From positions 1 through 64,000 of the forward strand of contig JAFSNB010000001.1 in the NCBI GenBank assembly GCA_017447625.1: a stretch of DNA of 64,000 bases. The letters are read 5' to 3'. The translations under genes were made by a program, and so were the position numbers. Positions within the stretch are counted from its first letter, which is position 1; the number at the start of each line of letters is the position of its first letter. Below are positions 43,401 to 52,865 of this stretch, in pieces. The DNA is from Bacteroidaceae bacterium. GTDB lineage: Bacteria > Bacteroidota > Bacteroidia > Bacteroidales > Bacteroidaceae. The notes under the pieces are model-generated. The model did not search any database. It was given only the letters and a program-made list of their open reading frames with translations, and was not told where the DNA came from.

Positions 43401-44093
43401 CAGGTAGGTTGTGGGGCTGTACATGTTGATTACGAGGAAGAACTCGTTGGGGAGCTTGCCCTCGTAGAACTCAGCATAGGTCTTGGTTCCGTCGCCGCCG
43501 AAGGACTCGGGATAGACTGCATTACCAACCCAGCTCTGGTCTGCGATGATGTTGTTCAGGACATCTGCATTTGTGTAATAAGAGACAAATGAGATGTGCT
43601 GCCACTCACCGGTAAGACCACTGGTCATCTGTACACCATAGTTGAAACCGGTCTTGGAGCAGATGCTCTTGTCAAAGTTCTCAATACCCTGAGACAGCCA
43701 AGCAGTAAGAGCTGTGTTCTTGGTAGATTCATCGTCGGTGTAAACGGGATCAGCCTTAATCCAGAAGCTCACACGGTAAGGGGTATTCTCCTTGATGGGG
43801 AGCTGAGCGATCTTAAAGCCGCGGTCCCAAGTGTTACCAGCTATGGAGCCGTTGACACCCTGGAAACAGTAAGAACCAGACAGAGCTTCGTCTGCGAACT
43901 TCTCGTTCCATTGGTCAACGTCCTTCACGTTCACCCAATCACCGAAGGTGCTCAGACCAGGTGTCAGGGCGTACTGGGAACTCTTACCAGTTGCATCGCC
44001 GTCCTCGAAGCCGAGAGTGGCGATAGTGGTCTGTGCCTGCATGGAGCTAACACCCATAAGGGCAGCGACCACGAAGAAGTAGAATTTCTTCAT
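40479..44093 (-). CDS. Large secreted multi-domain protein, 1204 aa
   Basis: Starts with a signal peptide (MKKFYFFVVAALMGVSSMQAQ). The N-terminal 230 residues look like a carbohydrate-binding-type beta sandwich (PYRVSFWIKADP, YLLDDITIEEGV). Residues about 395-470 look like an Ig-like surface domain with TNIAVTYDKALSL and LADGEYTLILEGV, and another binding module lies near 500-690. A helical region (about 700-860) follows, with repeated patterns such as DMEEYNGDTKTAFTAAINSA typical of FIVAR-like spacers, and then a final module. The end, DIFSATGIRL...KILVK, is a divergent form of the C-terminal motif found in other proteins here. No enzyme motif is recognised. It lies directly downstream of the SusD2 gene (133-base gap) and may belong to the same expression unit. 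Confidence 0.78.
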   Translation of the reverse strand: MKKFYFFVVAALMGVSSMQAQTTIATLGFEDGDATGKSSQYALTPGLSTFGDWVNVKDVDQWNEKFADEALSGSYCFQGVNGSIAGNTWDRGFKIAQLPIKENTPYRVSFWIKADPVYTDDESTKNTALTAWLSQGIENFDKSICSKTGFNYGVQMTSGLTGEWQHISFVSYYTNADVLNNIIADQSWVGNAVYPESFGGDGTKTYAEFYEGKLPNEFFLVINMYSPTTYLLDDITIEEGVTFNEATFSCSANAIKLDFGYQTNIAALANGNNGSFSLDPSCVTVTINGSPANVEFVEGKSDGFLYLFMADDVVMEDTDDIRVSFTPAADCPIIYPSDRRPNSDTESEMMVLGFQNEKAYNDESIDALPSSWSPAKMVSSIPENESFEIPSASLTNIAVTYDKALSLSTASATLTKNGVNTDLSAGMSLSADGKTINIAVSNLADGEYTLILEGVANSYEVPCEGAQEITFAVGEDHDTSVSEVVYSTNETFAETANGTFPVGWLANDNGTIHQYGLTEQGAVWNYNWGGNVGGGGTRAMTGYSGDLNGAAIYWRSMNGSNTLGTLTFGEQVKDYILEGGAIDPEMPEGIALQLDARKYQITIRMCAWKNLNGNTDAVNAENAPKYSFTLEDLNGNVYARFDDVIAMPNVNGAQNMAVTNVTRSVTDFTVDKAGYYMLKFSTTQPNGEYLLGGVDLITMPSKAAYWKQQLAAAIEQAEPILEAADMEEYNGDTKTAFTAAINSAKNGHFTAPSEIQALINQLSELGTKMQARVTNIDAFNQALEDADLAYLGLEGKYIDAEIAVTAKEMLDTYKNTNPSELSDETLAEVTPKLVTAAAQLGNVTTVVDILAWGGYKAFQTAETLGADGSAALNLTTDDRNVVNQVNIASTVALYQMLAESPVIADSLKTTVNYEAGTKIVVDGVYTDMSGEEVAASGIDFTGLIQNPRFYTFTTDGSADLQDNTVVGWNCEQLEGGHVHLANGASATEAQPVITSAINAYAGGAEYRFYQVIENVPVGVYDVYFATRTAIKNNPDGEGVKGVFNAMDDVTGIWDKYIFAQAGDGEPIMVPFAAGGSWFGHPTVIPGVTVKEGETLTIGVVENYISGMASGHDFDAELGEYTATDRWNTNTFAGEARLYFAAPLEGYDYAKAAQDLIDGVKTISNSSKSPVTDIFSATGIRLGSMQKGVNIVRRADGSAAKILVK

Positions 44094-44226
44094 ACGTTTG
44101 AATTTTTAAGATTAGTTATTACGGTTAATTGTTTATTTCGGTTGCAAATGAACACATTATTATATTATGTGTTTTCAAAGATTGTCTCATTTATTTCTGT
44201 TTTTGTTGCCAACCGATGAATTGGGC

Positions 44227-45909
44227 CTATTCAAGGGGCAAGAACCAGTTGTTTCTGTCAGAAAGACGGATGAAAAGGTCGTTATCGAACTTTGCAGCAC
44301 CATTTCTTGAAGCCACTTTGTTAGCGAGGAAGGTGGCATCGTTGCGATGCAGGGCAATACGCATCAAATCGGGGAAGCGGTAGCCCTCGGCTGCTGTCTC
44401 AAGTGCCATTTCATCGCAGATTCTGTCCTCCACGAAGAGGATGGAGTCTTCCTTGGAGCTGAGCTGCGGGATAACGTATGTGGAGTCAGCGTCGGCGCTG
44501 CCACATCCGCGTGAGTGTACACCCTGTGTATTCTCACGAAGGAACACATACTGGTTGAACGAGAGCAGATCGCCTGCCTCGCTGCGCTCTTGTTCGGATA
44601 TATACTTCTCGATATTGTCCTTCCACAGACCATGTTTGAGCACGGCAAAGGCAGCCTGCGGGAAGCCTGCACGGTTGAGAGCCTCGGCATAGCAGAGATA
44701 TACATGCTGCAGACGATAGAGAGTCACATAGGAGAGGAAGTCATTGTTACCGAGACGATACTTGCTACAAGTCTGACGGATGGACGACTGCGAAGTGGAA
44801 GCCGTAGGCACGGAACGCTGGCTATAGATGCTGAACAGGCGCAGGTCGCCACGCATGAGGTCGCTCTCGTAGTGGATGGTGTCAGAGGCATAGACGGTAT
44901 CTGGCAGCAAAGTGACGGGATCGCTATATACCAGAGTATATTGCTGGCGGCGGGAAAGCTCGTCGTAGGCTGCCGAGTGAGTGGCCTGATAGTAGTAGTT
45001 GTTCTGGGTGGTAGAAATGAACACATCTGCCAGACGTGACACTGTTCCGTCGTATTCGCTGGTCTCCATCGGGATGGAAGCGAGATTCTCAACATTATTC
45101 ACCGAGAACTGCGATGAATAGGAATCAAAAATACTCTCGAAGGTCTCGTCCCAGGAGGCGCTGGCAGAACCCGTCGGATAGGTGTTACCCTGACTAGTCA
45201 GGAAGTCGTGGTAATACTGGGCAGCCTCGGGGTAGCGACCGGCCCAGAGGCAGAGGTCGCCGAGGACGACACGCACGGGCAGGTAGAATTTGCGGGAATC
45301 CATAGAACCGATTGCACCGTAATCCGGGTATTCGGTATCTACGTAAGGTGCCAGATCATTGACAAAGAAGTCAGCCATCTGCGCAACCGTGTATTTGGGG
45401 AAGAGGCTTGGGTCTGCGTCCTTCTCTGCCAGCAGCGGTTCGGTGTAGAAAGGCACGGAGCCGTAGTTTATAGCGAGCTGGAGGTAAGTCCACGCGCGAT
45501 AAGTCTTCACTACGGCATACTCCTTCTCGAAGACGCGGCGTCCCTGCTTGACGAGGGCTGTGTCTGCGTTAGCCAGGAAGTAGTTGCAGTTCTGGATTAT
45601 GGCATAGTAGTCGCGTGCGTTGTTATATGGGTTATCCACTCCGGCCGTGAAGTTGGCGAGAGCCTGCAGTTCAACAGTCGCGTCTTCGGTAAGAGCCGTG
45701 AGTTCGCCACGGAGTTCGCCCAGCAGAATTGTGCGGTCGGCAATCTTCTGCAACTTGTTCACGATACCAATCACGGAATTAACGGTGTCGTTTGGCGTAT
45801 CCAGCTTGTTATTCTCGGCGAATGCCACGAGGTCGCTGTCAGCCTTTGTGCAGGCTGTGAACAGAGGAAGCGCTGTGGCGATTGCAAGGATATATATATA
45901 CTTGTTCAT
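44227..45909 (-). CDS. SusD/RagB-family outer-membrane lipoprotein (SusD2)
   Basis: A 560-aa surface lipoprotein that would capture ligand and form the lid of the paired SusC2 pore. The signal peptide ends in a lipobox (LFTACTKAD, Cys at residue 20). SusD-type helical features are ARDYYAIIQNCNYFLANAD (about residue 98) and VVKTYRAWTYLQLAINYGSVPFYTEPL (about 130-157), and the C-terminal EDRICDEMALETAAEGYRFPDLMRIA takes the place of the usual RWFDLVR region. It starts 11 bases after SusC2. Confidence 0.92.
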   Translation of the reverse strand: MNKYIYILAIATALPLFTACTKADSDLVAFAENNKLDTPNDTVNSVIGIVNKLQKIADRTILLGELRGELTALTEDATVELQALANFTAGVDNPYNNARDYYAIIQNCNYFLANADTALVKQGRRVFEKEYAVVKTYRAWTYLQLAINYGSVPFYTEPLLAEKDADPSLFPKYTVAQMADFFVNDLAPYVDTEYPDYGAIGSMDSRKFYLPVRVVLGDLCLWAGRYPEAAQYYHDFLTSQGNTYPTGSASASWDETFESIFDSYSSQFSVNNVENLASIPMETSEYDGTVSRLADVFISTTQNNYYYQATHSAAYDELSRRQQYTLVYSDPVTLLPDTVYASDTIHYESDLMRGDLRLFSIYSQRSVPTASTSQSSIRQTCSKYRLGNNDFLSYVTLYRLQHVYLCYAEALNRAGFPQAAFAVLKHGLWKDNIEKYISEQERSEAGDLLSFNQYVFLRENTQGVHSRGCGSADADSTYVIPQLSSKEDSILFVEDRICDEMALETAAEGYRFPDLMRIALHRNDATFLANKVASRNGAAKFDNDLFIRLSDRNNWFLPLE

Positions 45910-45920
45910 TGATAAGGTAT

Positions 45921-48900
45921 TTAGAGGTTAATCTTCACTCCGAGAGAGAAATTGCGTCCGGCAGCAAGCAGTCCGCGGTCTATCCCCATGCCCAAAACAC
46001 CGTTGGATTGGGCAAATTCAGGATCGCTGCCCAGATATTTGGTGAATGTCACCAAGTTGTTTGCAGATCCCCAGATAGTGATGCCGTGGAGGTAAGTGTT
46101 GCTGATAGGAATACGATAGGAGATGGTGATGTTCTTCAACTTGAGATACGAACCGTCTTCAATCCATCGGTCTGAGAAACGGCTGTTACCCATATCGTCC
46201 AGGAAGGAGGCACGCGGGATGTCGGTAACCTGTCCTTCGTGAGTCCAGCGTGAGAGCATTGCCGAAGTCTGGTTATAGAAATATGAACCGGACTCGAGGA
46301 TGCTGCGCTGATAGTTGTAGATATCGCCTCCGATAACGTAGTTGAATGTGGCAGAGAGCGAGAGGTTACGCCAGGTCAGACGTGTGCCGAAGGTACCGAA
46401 AGCGTTGGGATTCGGGTCGCCAATAACCTGCATGTCACCCTCATCGATGCATTTTTTGCCGTCTGTATCTACGAAACGCATGTCACCTGCGGTGAAGTAG
46501 CGGCGGGCACCCGTGCTGCTGAGCTGGTAGAGGCCTGCGTCGGTGGCGGCATCGGCTGTGGCGAACACGCCGTCTGTCTTATAGCCGTAGAACTGTCCGG
46601 CAGGCAGCCCCACGCGGTTGAGGATAGTGGCACCGTAGATCTCGGTGGTCATCTCATTTCGTCCGGAGGGCAGACTGCTTATCTCGTTCTTGTACATTCC
46701 AATGCTTCCATTAATATCCCAAGTCCAGTCCTTGATGGCGAGGAGCTTGATATTGGTACTGAAGTCAAAGCCGTGGTTATTGAGGCTTCCGTCGTTCACC
46801 CAGTTGGTCTCAAGACCGGACACATAGGAGAGAGTTCCGAGCGACAGCAGGTTGTGTGTGTGGCTCTTGAAGAAGTTAAAGGATGCCCAGATGCGGTTAT
46901 CCACGAACGAAGCCTGCAGTCCTGCTGTGAAGCGTGCCGTGGTCTCCCACTGCAAACGGGTGTTTCCGATATTTGCCATAGAGAGTCCGACAATGTCATT
47001 GAGCATACGGCCGGAAGTGAAGTAGGTACGTGAGGCGGTGCTGTTGATGTCATCGTTTCCGACGAGGTCAAAGCCCAGATTCAGCTTCAGGTAGTTGACG
47101 CCGCGAGTTGGCTTGAACCACTTCTCGTTGGTGAGTACCCATGCGGCCTCGACAGAGGGGAAGAACCCGAAAGCATATTTGCCGATCTTCACTCCTTCCT
47201 TGGCATCGATACCGAACTTGCTTGAGCCGTCCATGGCCAAAGCTGCGTGGAAGTAATAGCGCTCGGCATAGTTGTAGTCGGCTGTGAGGTAGTAAGTGAG
47301 GTTGACATCCTTGTTGTCGATACCGTCGGTCTGCTTGAACTGCAATGAGTTGCTCATGTTCGGAGTCTTGTCATTGCCTGTGTTGTAACCCGTCTGGGTG
47401 TTCAGGCGGTAGGTGTCGCGCAGGAAACGGAAGCCGCCACGAGTGTAGAGGTTGTGTCCGTCTTTGTTCAGGCGATAAGAAGCGTAGAAGTCGTTCATCA
47501 CCGTAATCTGACGGCCTGCCAAAGCACTTGCGCGGTTCTCTACATTACCAATCTTCTTGACCTCGTAGTTAGGCACACCGTTGGTCGGCAGATAGTAGTT
47601 CTCGTCGGTGTTCACCAGCTGGAAGGCGAACTGGTCTGCCAAATTCCAGTGTTTGTTGATTTCCCACGACGGAGTGATAGAGAGGTTGACAACGCGGTTG
47701 CCGAAATAATTCTTGTTTGTGCCCTCGCCGTTTTCCAGTATGGCAAGCGGGTTGGCCAGCGATGTGGTATAGTCGCGGCGGGCTGTCACCACGTCGGACA
47801 GGTAGTCGTCGGCCTCAGCCAGATAATGCGAGGGATTTCCGTTGGAGTCGTAAGCGTAGGGTGAGAGGAACGGCGACTTGATGAGTCCGAGGAACGAAGG
47901 CGAGGAAATGATGCCTGTGGTGACATCGTCCTTCACACCGTCGTCGCGCAGGTCGCGTGTCACATCGGAGTAGGATGCATCGAAGCGAGCCTTAACTTTC
48001 GGAGCAAGCACGATGTCGGAGTTCAGACGCAGGTTGAAGCGCTTGTAAGAGAAGCCCTTGATGGTGGCATCGCCACCGATGAAGCCCACCGAGAGGTTGT
48101 AGTTTGCCACGTCGTCACCGCCCTGCACATTGATGCTGTAGTTCTGTGTGAAGCCTTCGCGGTAGATATTCTTAGACCAGTCGGTGTTGCCGTGGTACAT
48201 GTTATAGTAGAAGTAGTTCGGGTCAGTCTGCAAGAACTTGTAGGCATTGCCCTTGGATCCCGTCGTTCCGATCAGCTCGGAGGCATATACGCGGAACTGG
48301 TTGGCATCCATCATCGTCGGCATCTTGGGTGTGAGCTCATAGCTGCCTCCGATACTTACGTCGATCTTCGTGGCCATGGACTTGTTGCGCTTCGTCTCAA
48401 TGATGAGAACGCCGTTTGCACCCTTGGCGCCATAGATGGCTGTACCATTCTTCAGTATAGATATGCGCTCGATGTCCTCGACCATAATTCCGGTGAGGAT
48501 ATTGTTGAAGAAACCGTCGTGTAACGAGGGTGAGCTGAGCTGCATGTTCTGAATCACACCGTCGATAACCACCAGAGGCTGAGCGTTGGCGTTGAGGGAG
48601 TTGATACCATTCATGAGCATCTTTACGCCTATTCCCGGCTGTCCGCTACGCAGGGCGGTAAGCATATCGCCACCGAGATTGGTCTGAATCTGGTTGTCTA
48701 TGCTCACATCGTTGTTCTCGTAGGTCGCAAGAGTGGATTTGCGGCTTATGGCCAGAGTCTGCGGAGAATAAATCTCAGCGAACTTGGAAGAGAACATCCT
48801 GACTGTGGGCAACTGGCTGTCGCGCCCGATGGACTGCTGGACCAGTGAATAACCATCGCCCATAAAGACAAGCGAGGATACATAATCCGGCAATTTGATG

Positions 48901-49085
48901 GTGTAATCACCATTCTCGTCTGTCATCGCAGCAAAGAGCGGATTGTTGTATGCCTGCACCTTAACACCTTCAGCAGGTGCTCCGGTGGCCGCATTTATCA
49001 CATGGCCCTTGAATTCCGTGAGGTTCTGGGCTACAAGTTGAAACTGTACTGCCACGAAGGCAAGTAGTAATAGGAACCGTCTCAT
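45921..49085 (-). CDS. SusC/RagA-family TonB-linked outer-membrane protein (SusC2)
   Basis: A 1054-aa TonB-dependent transporter. The start at 49085 gives a signal peptide (MRRFLLLLAFVAVQFQLVAQ) and overlaps the stop of the fasciclin gene before it (ATGA, 49082-49085). After a carboxypeptidase-regulatory-like domain (VINAATGAPAEGVKVQAY) comes the plug with NAQPLVVIDGVIQN and ISILKNGTAIYGAKGANGVL, then a large beta-barrel that ends in GRNFSLGVKINL. The partner SusD2 follows directly. Confidence 0.94.
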   Translation of the reverse strand: MRRFLLLLAFVAVQFQLVAQNLTEFKGHVINAATGAPAEGVKVQAYNNPLFAAMTDENGDYTIKLPDYVSSLVFMGDGYSLVQQSIGRDSQLPTVRMFSSKFAEIYSPQTLAISRKSTLATYENNDVSIDNQIQTNLGGDMLTALRSGQPGIGVKMLMNGINSLNANAQPLVVIDGVIQNMQLSSPSLHDGFFNNILTGIMVEDIERISILKNGTAIYGAKGANGVLIIETKRNKSMATKIDVSIGGSYELTPKMPTMMDANQFRVYASELIGTTGSKGNAYKFLQTDPNYFYYNMYHGNTDWSKNIYREGFTQNYSINVQGGDDVANYNLSVGFIGGDATIKGFSYKRFNLRLNSDIVLAPKVKARFDASYSDVTRDLRDDGVKDDVTTGIISSPSFLGLIKSPFLSPYAYDSNGNPSHYLAEADDYLSDVVTARRDYTTSLANPLAILENGEGTNKNYFGNRVVNLSITPSWEINKHWNLADQFAFQLVNTDENYYLPTNGVPNYEVKKIGNVENRASALAGRQITVMNDFYASYRLNKDGHNLYTRGGFRFLRDTYRLNTQTGYNTGNDKTPNMSNSLQFKQTDGIDNKDVNLTYYLTADYNYAERYYFHAALAMDGSSKFGIDAKEGVKIGKYAFGFFPSVEAAWVLTNEKWFKPTRGVNYLKLNLGFDLVGNDDINSTASRTYFTSGRMLNDIVGLSMANIGNTRLQWETTARFTAGLQASFVDNRIWASFNFFKSHTHNLLSLGTLSYVSGLETNWVNDGSLNNHGFDFSTNIKLLAIKDWTWDINGSIGMYKNEISSLPSGRNEMTTEIYGATILNRVGLPAGQFYGYKTDGVFATADAATDAGLYQLSSTGARRYFTAGDMRFVDTDGKKCIDEGDMQVIGDPNPNAFGTFGTRLTWRNLSLSATFNYVIGGDIYNYQRSILESGSYFYNQTSAMLSRWTHEGQVTDIPRASFLDDMGNSRFSDRWIEDGSYLKLKNITISYRIPISNTYLHGITIWGSANNLVTFTKYLGSDPEFAQSNGVLGMGIDRGLLAAGRNFSLGVKINL

Positions 49086-50731
49086 TTGCGAGCCTCCTTT
49101 CTTGACTTGATTCCGGCCGAAGCATCGGAAACGGGTTTGAGATATATACAATCGAGGTGCATTTCACGTGAATAGGTTGTCTGTCTGTTACCGATGGAGC
49201 ACTCCAGCTGCAGGCTTACGGTCACGTCGCTCTGCCTGTAGTTGCAGGTGGGGAAGGTGAAGCGTCCGATAACCACGGTGTCAACTACGTTGGCCTGGTT
49301 GGAGATTTCGGTCGGGAACGCCTGCTGCTGACTGTCGCCGTTGGCATCGACATAGTTCAGTGTGGCCTTGAACTTGTTAGGCTTGAAGTCACGGGAGTTG
49401 GGGTTGGAAACGGTCTTCGGCAGTATTACGGCGCAGATGTCGTATGTGCCGGAGAGCGTGTTGGCAATCTCGAATGTTGCCTTCCAGTTGCTTGTGCTGT
49501 TGCGCGGCTGGATAACCACATAGCCGTTACCGGAGACTGAGTCGGCCATAACCGCTCTGTAGTTCATCGTGCAATCCTTATACTCGCGGATGCTAGCCTC
49601 GCGCTCACCCTGTGTAATGATGGGGTGGAAATAAAGGTCTTCGGGGGTGAACGGCCATCTGTTCAGACGATAGATGTAACCGTTGGAGCACAGCAGAGAG
49701 TCCTTTATGTTGGCAGCGCTCAGGATGCCATCGGAGGCAAGCGGTTTGTAATAGACGTGATAGGGCCAGTCGATGGACCTGAAGGAGGTGCTGAAGAGGG
49801 AGTCCTGCACGTGCTGGATATTACGGTTGTAGATAAGGTCACCCATGAGAGCGATGTATGTCCAGTACTCCTGGATAGAGTCGGCCTTGGGAGCAGCTCC
49901 GTAGTTGAAGTACTGTGCAGCCTCAGCATAAGCCGTCTGCCACATCGATGCGTCGGGAGCCAGCATCAGGAAAGCAGAGTCCTCTGCCATAATCTGGTCG
50001 AAGACGCGGAAGAGGGCGTTCTCCTTGACCATCACGGAGTCGGAATAGACTTTCTGGCCATCCACGATACCGGCCTGGATGGAGCGGTTCTCGTCCAGCT
50101 CCTGCTTCTCATAGTGTGACAGGAAAGTGCCGAAATGCGTGAATTCCTGCATGGAAGTCAGAGCCTCATATATATTATATGTATATTGGGCATCCTCATT
50201 CACTATGTGAAGCAGACCGTTCGTGGCAGGCATATTCACCTTTCCGGCCATTGTGGTGGCGTTATACAGCGAAGTGCCGTTCACTGGCAGATACTTGTTG
50301 TTAAGCATCAGCACGTTCTGGTTGGTTGCTGCATTGAGGTTATACAGATTATGAGCGATGTGATTCATCACGAAATGCTGCCCCACCGTGGAATCGCCCT
50401 TGACTGTCTCACAGAGATCCAGCAGCGAATCCACGTTGAATGTGCCGTTGACAGGAGCCCACACGGTGAGAGCCTGGTCTGCGTCCAGCAGGTCTGCGAA
50501 TGTAACACTGGTGATGTGGTTGTTGTTATAGACGTGTGTCTTGTTCAGCACGGCCAGGAAATCGCTCAACTGCGGCTGTGCCTTCACACACTCCAGCAGA
50601 GTGGTTGTGGGGGCTTCGTCCGACTGGGCATAATGGTCATCCCAGGCGTCGGAGCAGCTACTTACGGCTCCCAAGCCACACAGGGGCAGTGCTACTGCAA
50701 CCACTATTCTATATACTCTTTTCATTATCAT
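49082..50731 (-). CDS. Fasciclin-domain lipoprotein FAS1-C
   Basis: A 549-aa lipoprotein with a lipobox near LGAVSSCSDAW. The first fasciclin domain (about residues 40-190) has the patterns FLAVLNKTHVYNN, ALTVWAPVNGTFN and the closing NGLLHIVNE; a second, weaker one follows (about 195-360; FLMLAPDASMW and SNGYIYRLN). The C-terminal 180 residues look like a beta sandwich (NWKATFEIANTLSGTYDICAVI). Fasciclin domains usually serve adhesion. It is translationally coupled to SusC2. Confidence 0.86.
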   Translation of the reverse strand: MIMKRVYRIVVAVALPLCGLGAVSSCSDAWDDHYAQSDEAPTTTLLECVKAQPQLSDFLAVLNKTHVYNNNHITSVTFADLLDADQALTVWAPVNGTFNVDSLLDLCETVKGDSTVGQHFVMNHIAHNLYNLNAATNQNVLMLNNKYLPVNGTSLYNATTMAGKVNMPATNGLLHIVNEDAQYTYNIYEALTSMQEFTHFGTFLSHYEKQELDENRSIQAGIVDGQKVYSDSVMVKENALFRVFDQIMAEDSAFLMLAPDASMWQTAYAEAAQYFNYGAAPKADSIQEYWTYIALMGDLIYNRNIQHVQDSLFSTSFRSIDWPYHVYYKPLASDGILSAANIKDSLLCSNGYIYRLNRWPFTPEDLYFHPIITQGEREASIREYKDCTMNYRAVMADSVSGNGYVVIQPRNSTSNWKATFEIANTLSGTYDICAVILPKTVSNPNSRDFKPNKFKATLNYVDANGDSQQQAFPTEISNQANVVDTVVIGRFTFPTCNYRQSDVTVSLQLECSIGNRQTTYSREMHLDCIYLKPVSDASAGIKSRKEARK

Positions 50732-50765
50732 AATTATTTCGTTATTACGAACTGGCTTTATTATA

Positions 50766-52775
50766 TTAATGTGTGTCTTCGGCGGTCAGGCCGGCATAAA
50801 CGCTCTTCGGGCAGAACTCGAAGTAGTTGATAGGCAGCTCGGCTTCGGCATTTTCAATGACGAGCTTGATGCGCAGCCAATATTCCTTGGAGGGATCCAG
50901 AGCCTGAGTGGTCAGGATCTTGCGGTATTTACCGTTGTTGGCTCTCAGGTTGTTGACACCGCCCTGGTTCCAGGAGTCCATATCCTTCATGAACCCACGG
51001 TTGTGCATAGCCTTGTCGATGGCGCGGTTCTCTTCGTTGTCCTCGACGTCAGCCACCCAACCGATACTCGGGTCACCGCCCCAGATACGGAAGTCGATGG
51101 GCAGGCCCATAGGCTGCATATTGTCCTTTTCACCGAAGTAAATCTGCACTACGCCGCGATCAACACCGGCACCGTAGGCAAAACGGATCTCGTATGTGTT
51201 GGCAGGCACCGGCGGCAGCTTGAAGCTAACGTCAAACTGGCCAATCAAATCGACGGCGTCTGCGTAAGTGGCATTCCACACACTGCGTTCGCGCAGAGCC
51301 AACGTGGGATTAACGCCGTGGAAATCCCAGCCTTCCACCTGCTTGAAGCCCATCAGATGCTGGCCGTTGGTGTTACCGCGTGCACCGGCATTCAGGAATT
51401 CGTTACTCATGGTCACCACATTCCAGCGGATGCGGTCGTTGAACACCACGTCGCGGGTGTTGGTGTTATAGGTGAGAATATCGTCGATGTAATGGTATAT
51501 TCCGTTTAGAGCCTGCTGGTTCAGAGTATCTACAGGCAGGCCGGCCTCAGCCAGTTCCTGGTCGTGCGCAGTGTTCATCTCAGACGGAGTGAGAACCATT
51601 ATGCCACGAACGCTGTAGTTGGCTGCCACGCCCTTTCGGTTGATAAAGAGGCCCTCGGCGGGCGATGACATCTTCATTATGGTGCCTGGCATCATCGTGG
51701 TGAACCAGTCGGTGCAGTCTATGAGGTTCGGCATAGCACAAGTGGTCTTGTAGTCGATTCCGCTCTCAGATATGGTGAAATCGTTGATAGCTCCGTAGTA
51801 GGGCAACAGGTGGTAGGCAATGAATCGGTTCAGCGGATTCTTGCGGTTGGTGAAGTCGTCGTCATAGAGGCCGGCATCCTCGGGATACACGGCATCATAG
51901 ACTTCCTTGGCATAGGCTTTCAGCTCATCCAGCGTCTCGATTCCGGCTTTCTCCTTAAAGACTTTGTTCGTCTCCACAAGGGCAGTGAATCGTTTCATAC
52001 GCGTTGCAGGGTAATACATGTAATATGTAGCCCCTGAGCGGTGGAAAGGTATTCCCTTGTTTATGGAGTCGATACCTACGGAATAGTTGTTGTCTAAGTA
52101 TGCATACAGGCTGTCGCTCAGTCCGGTGAGGAAGAGCGCGGAGGTGAAGAGGCTTATGTTCTTGTCCTCGCTCAGCAACTCAGGCAGATAGGAGCTTGAA
52201 GGCTGAATTACTCGGTCCAGGGTGTGAACGACACCGTTCTCCACAGAGTCGTCGCGCAGGATAAGCTTCGACGCCATATTGATGTAGTACATGACATTAC
52301 CGCCCTTGGCTGCATCGCTGTCACATGAGAATGTGAGGAAGCGGTCGTTCATGTTGGGCGTAGGTATATTGCCGTCACTGAGGTCTGTGGTGAAATAGGT
52401 GGCAGGGATAATGTGGTTCCATGAAATGGTGTCACACTCCTCCTTTGAGAGGTCTTCCACACTCTCATAACCGTGTTGAAGCAGGTACTGGTTCACAGCG
52501 TCGTTGGTCGGAGCCAGACATGTGTAAGTGCCGTAGGTGGCCAACATACCTAAGATGCCTGAGCGCTGCAGGATCTCGGTGAACTCACTGAACATCTCAG
52601 GACGGTTCTCAAGGTAGTTGCTTGCCATTTCTCCCGTGAAGGTGTAATAGTTCTCTGCTGTGGGCTCATCGGAGCAGGAAGAGAACAACAGCAAGGAGAA
52701 GAATGGAGCCAAGAGCGCTGCCACCATGAAATGGCGACAAGCACTACGGGAAAGTATCTTATTCTTGAGTCTCAT
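50766..52775 (-). CDS. Fasciclin-domain lipoprotein FAS1-B
   Basis: A 669-aa lipoprotein; ATG at 52775 with signal peptide and lipobox (LLLFSSCSDEP). The first fasciclin domain (about residues 45-195) has FTEILQRSGI, TYTCLAPTNDAVNQYL and NGVVHTLDRVIQP; a second one covers about 210-430. The C-terminal 230 residues contain LPPVPANTYEIRFAYGAG and look like a carbohydrate-binding-type beta sandwich. It follows the SusD1 gene after an 84-base gap made of TTTAAACC-type repeats. Confidence 0.86.
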   Translation of the reverse strand: MRLKNKILSRSACRHFMVAALLAPFFSLLLFSSCSDEPTAENYYTFTGEMASNYLENRPEMFSEFTEILQRSGILGMLATYGTYTCLAPTNDAVNQYLLQHGYESVEDLSKEECDTISWNHIIPATYFTTDLSDGNIPTPNMNDRFLTFSCDSDAAKGGNVMYYINMASKLILRDDSVENGVVHTLDRVIQPSSSYLPELLSEDKNISLFTSALFLTGLSDSLYAYLDNNYSVGIDSINKGIPFHRSGATYYMYYPATRMKRFTALVETNKVFKEKAGIETLDELKAYAKEVYDAVYPEDAGLYDDDFTNRKNPLNRFIAYHLLPYYGAINDFTISESGIDYKTTCAMPNLIDCTDWFTTMMPGTIMKMSSPAEGLFINRKGVAANYSVRGIMVLTPSEMNTAHDQELAEAGLPVDTLNQQALNGIYHYIDDILTYNTNTRDVVFNDRIRWNVVTMSNEFLNAGARGNTNGQHLMGFKQVEGWDFHGVNPTLALRERSVWNATYADAVDLIGQFDVSFKLPPVPANTYEIRFAYGAGVDRGVVQIYFGEKDNMQPMGLPIDFRIWGGDPSIGWVADVEDNEENRAIDKAMHNRGFMKDMDSWNQGGVNNLRANNGKYRKILTTQALDPSKEYWLRIKLVIENAEAELPINYFEFCPKSVYAGLTAEDTH

Positions 52776-52785
52776 ATTTGTCAAT

Positions 52786-52865
52786 CTTAACTTTACTTTA
52801 AACTTTAAACCTTAATCTTTAAACCTTAAACCTTAAACTTTAAACCTTAAACTTTAAACTTAAAG
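52786..52865 (+). repeat. TTTAAACC-type short tandem array
   Basis: Eight to nine copies of CTTTAAA or CCTTAAA words fill the gap between SusD1 and FAS1-B and run over the SusD1 stop codon. Related arrays lie at 57921-57958 and, in coding form, at 20260-20340. Confidence 0.85.
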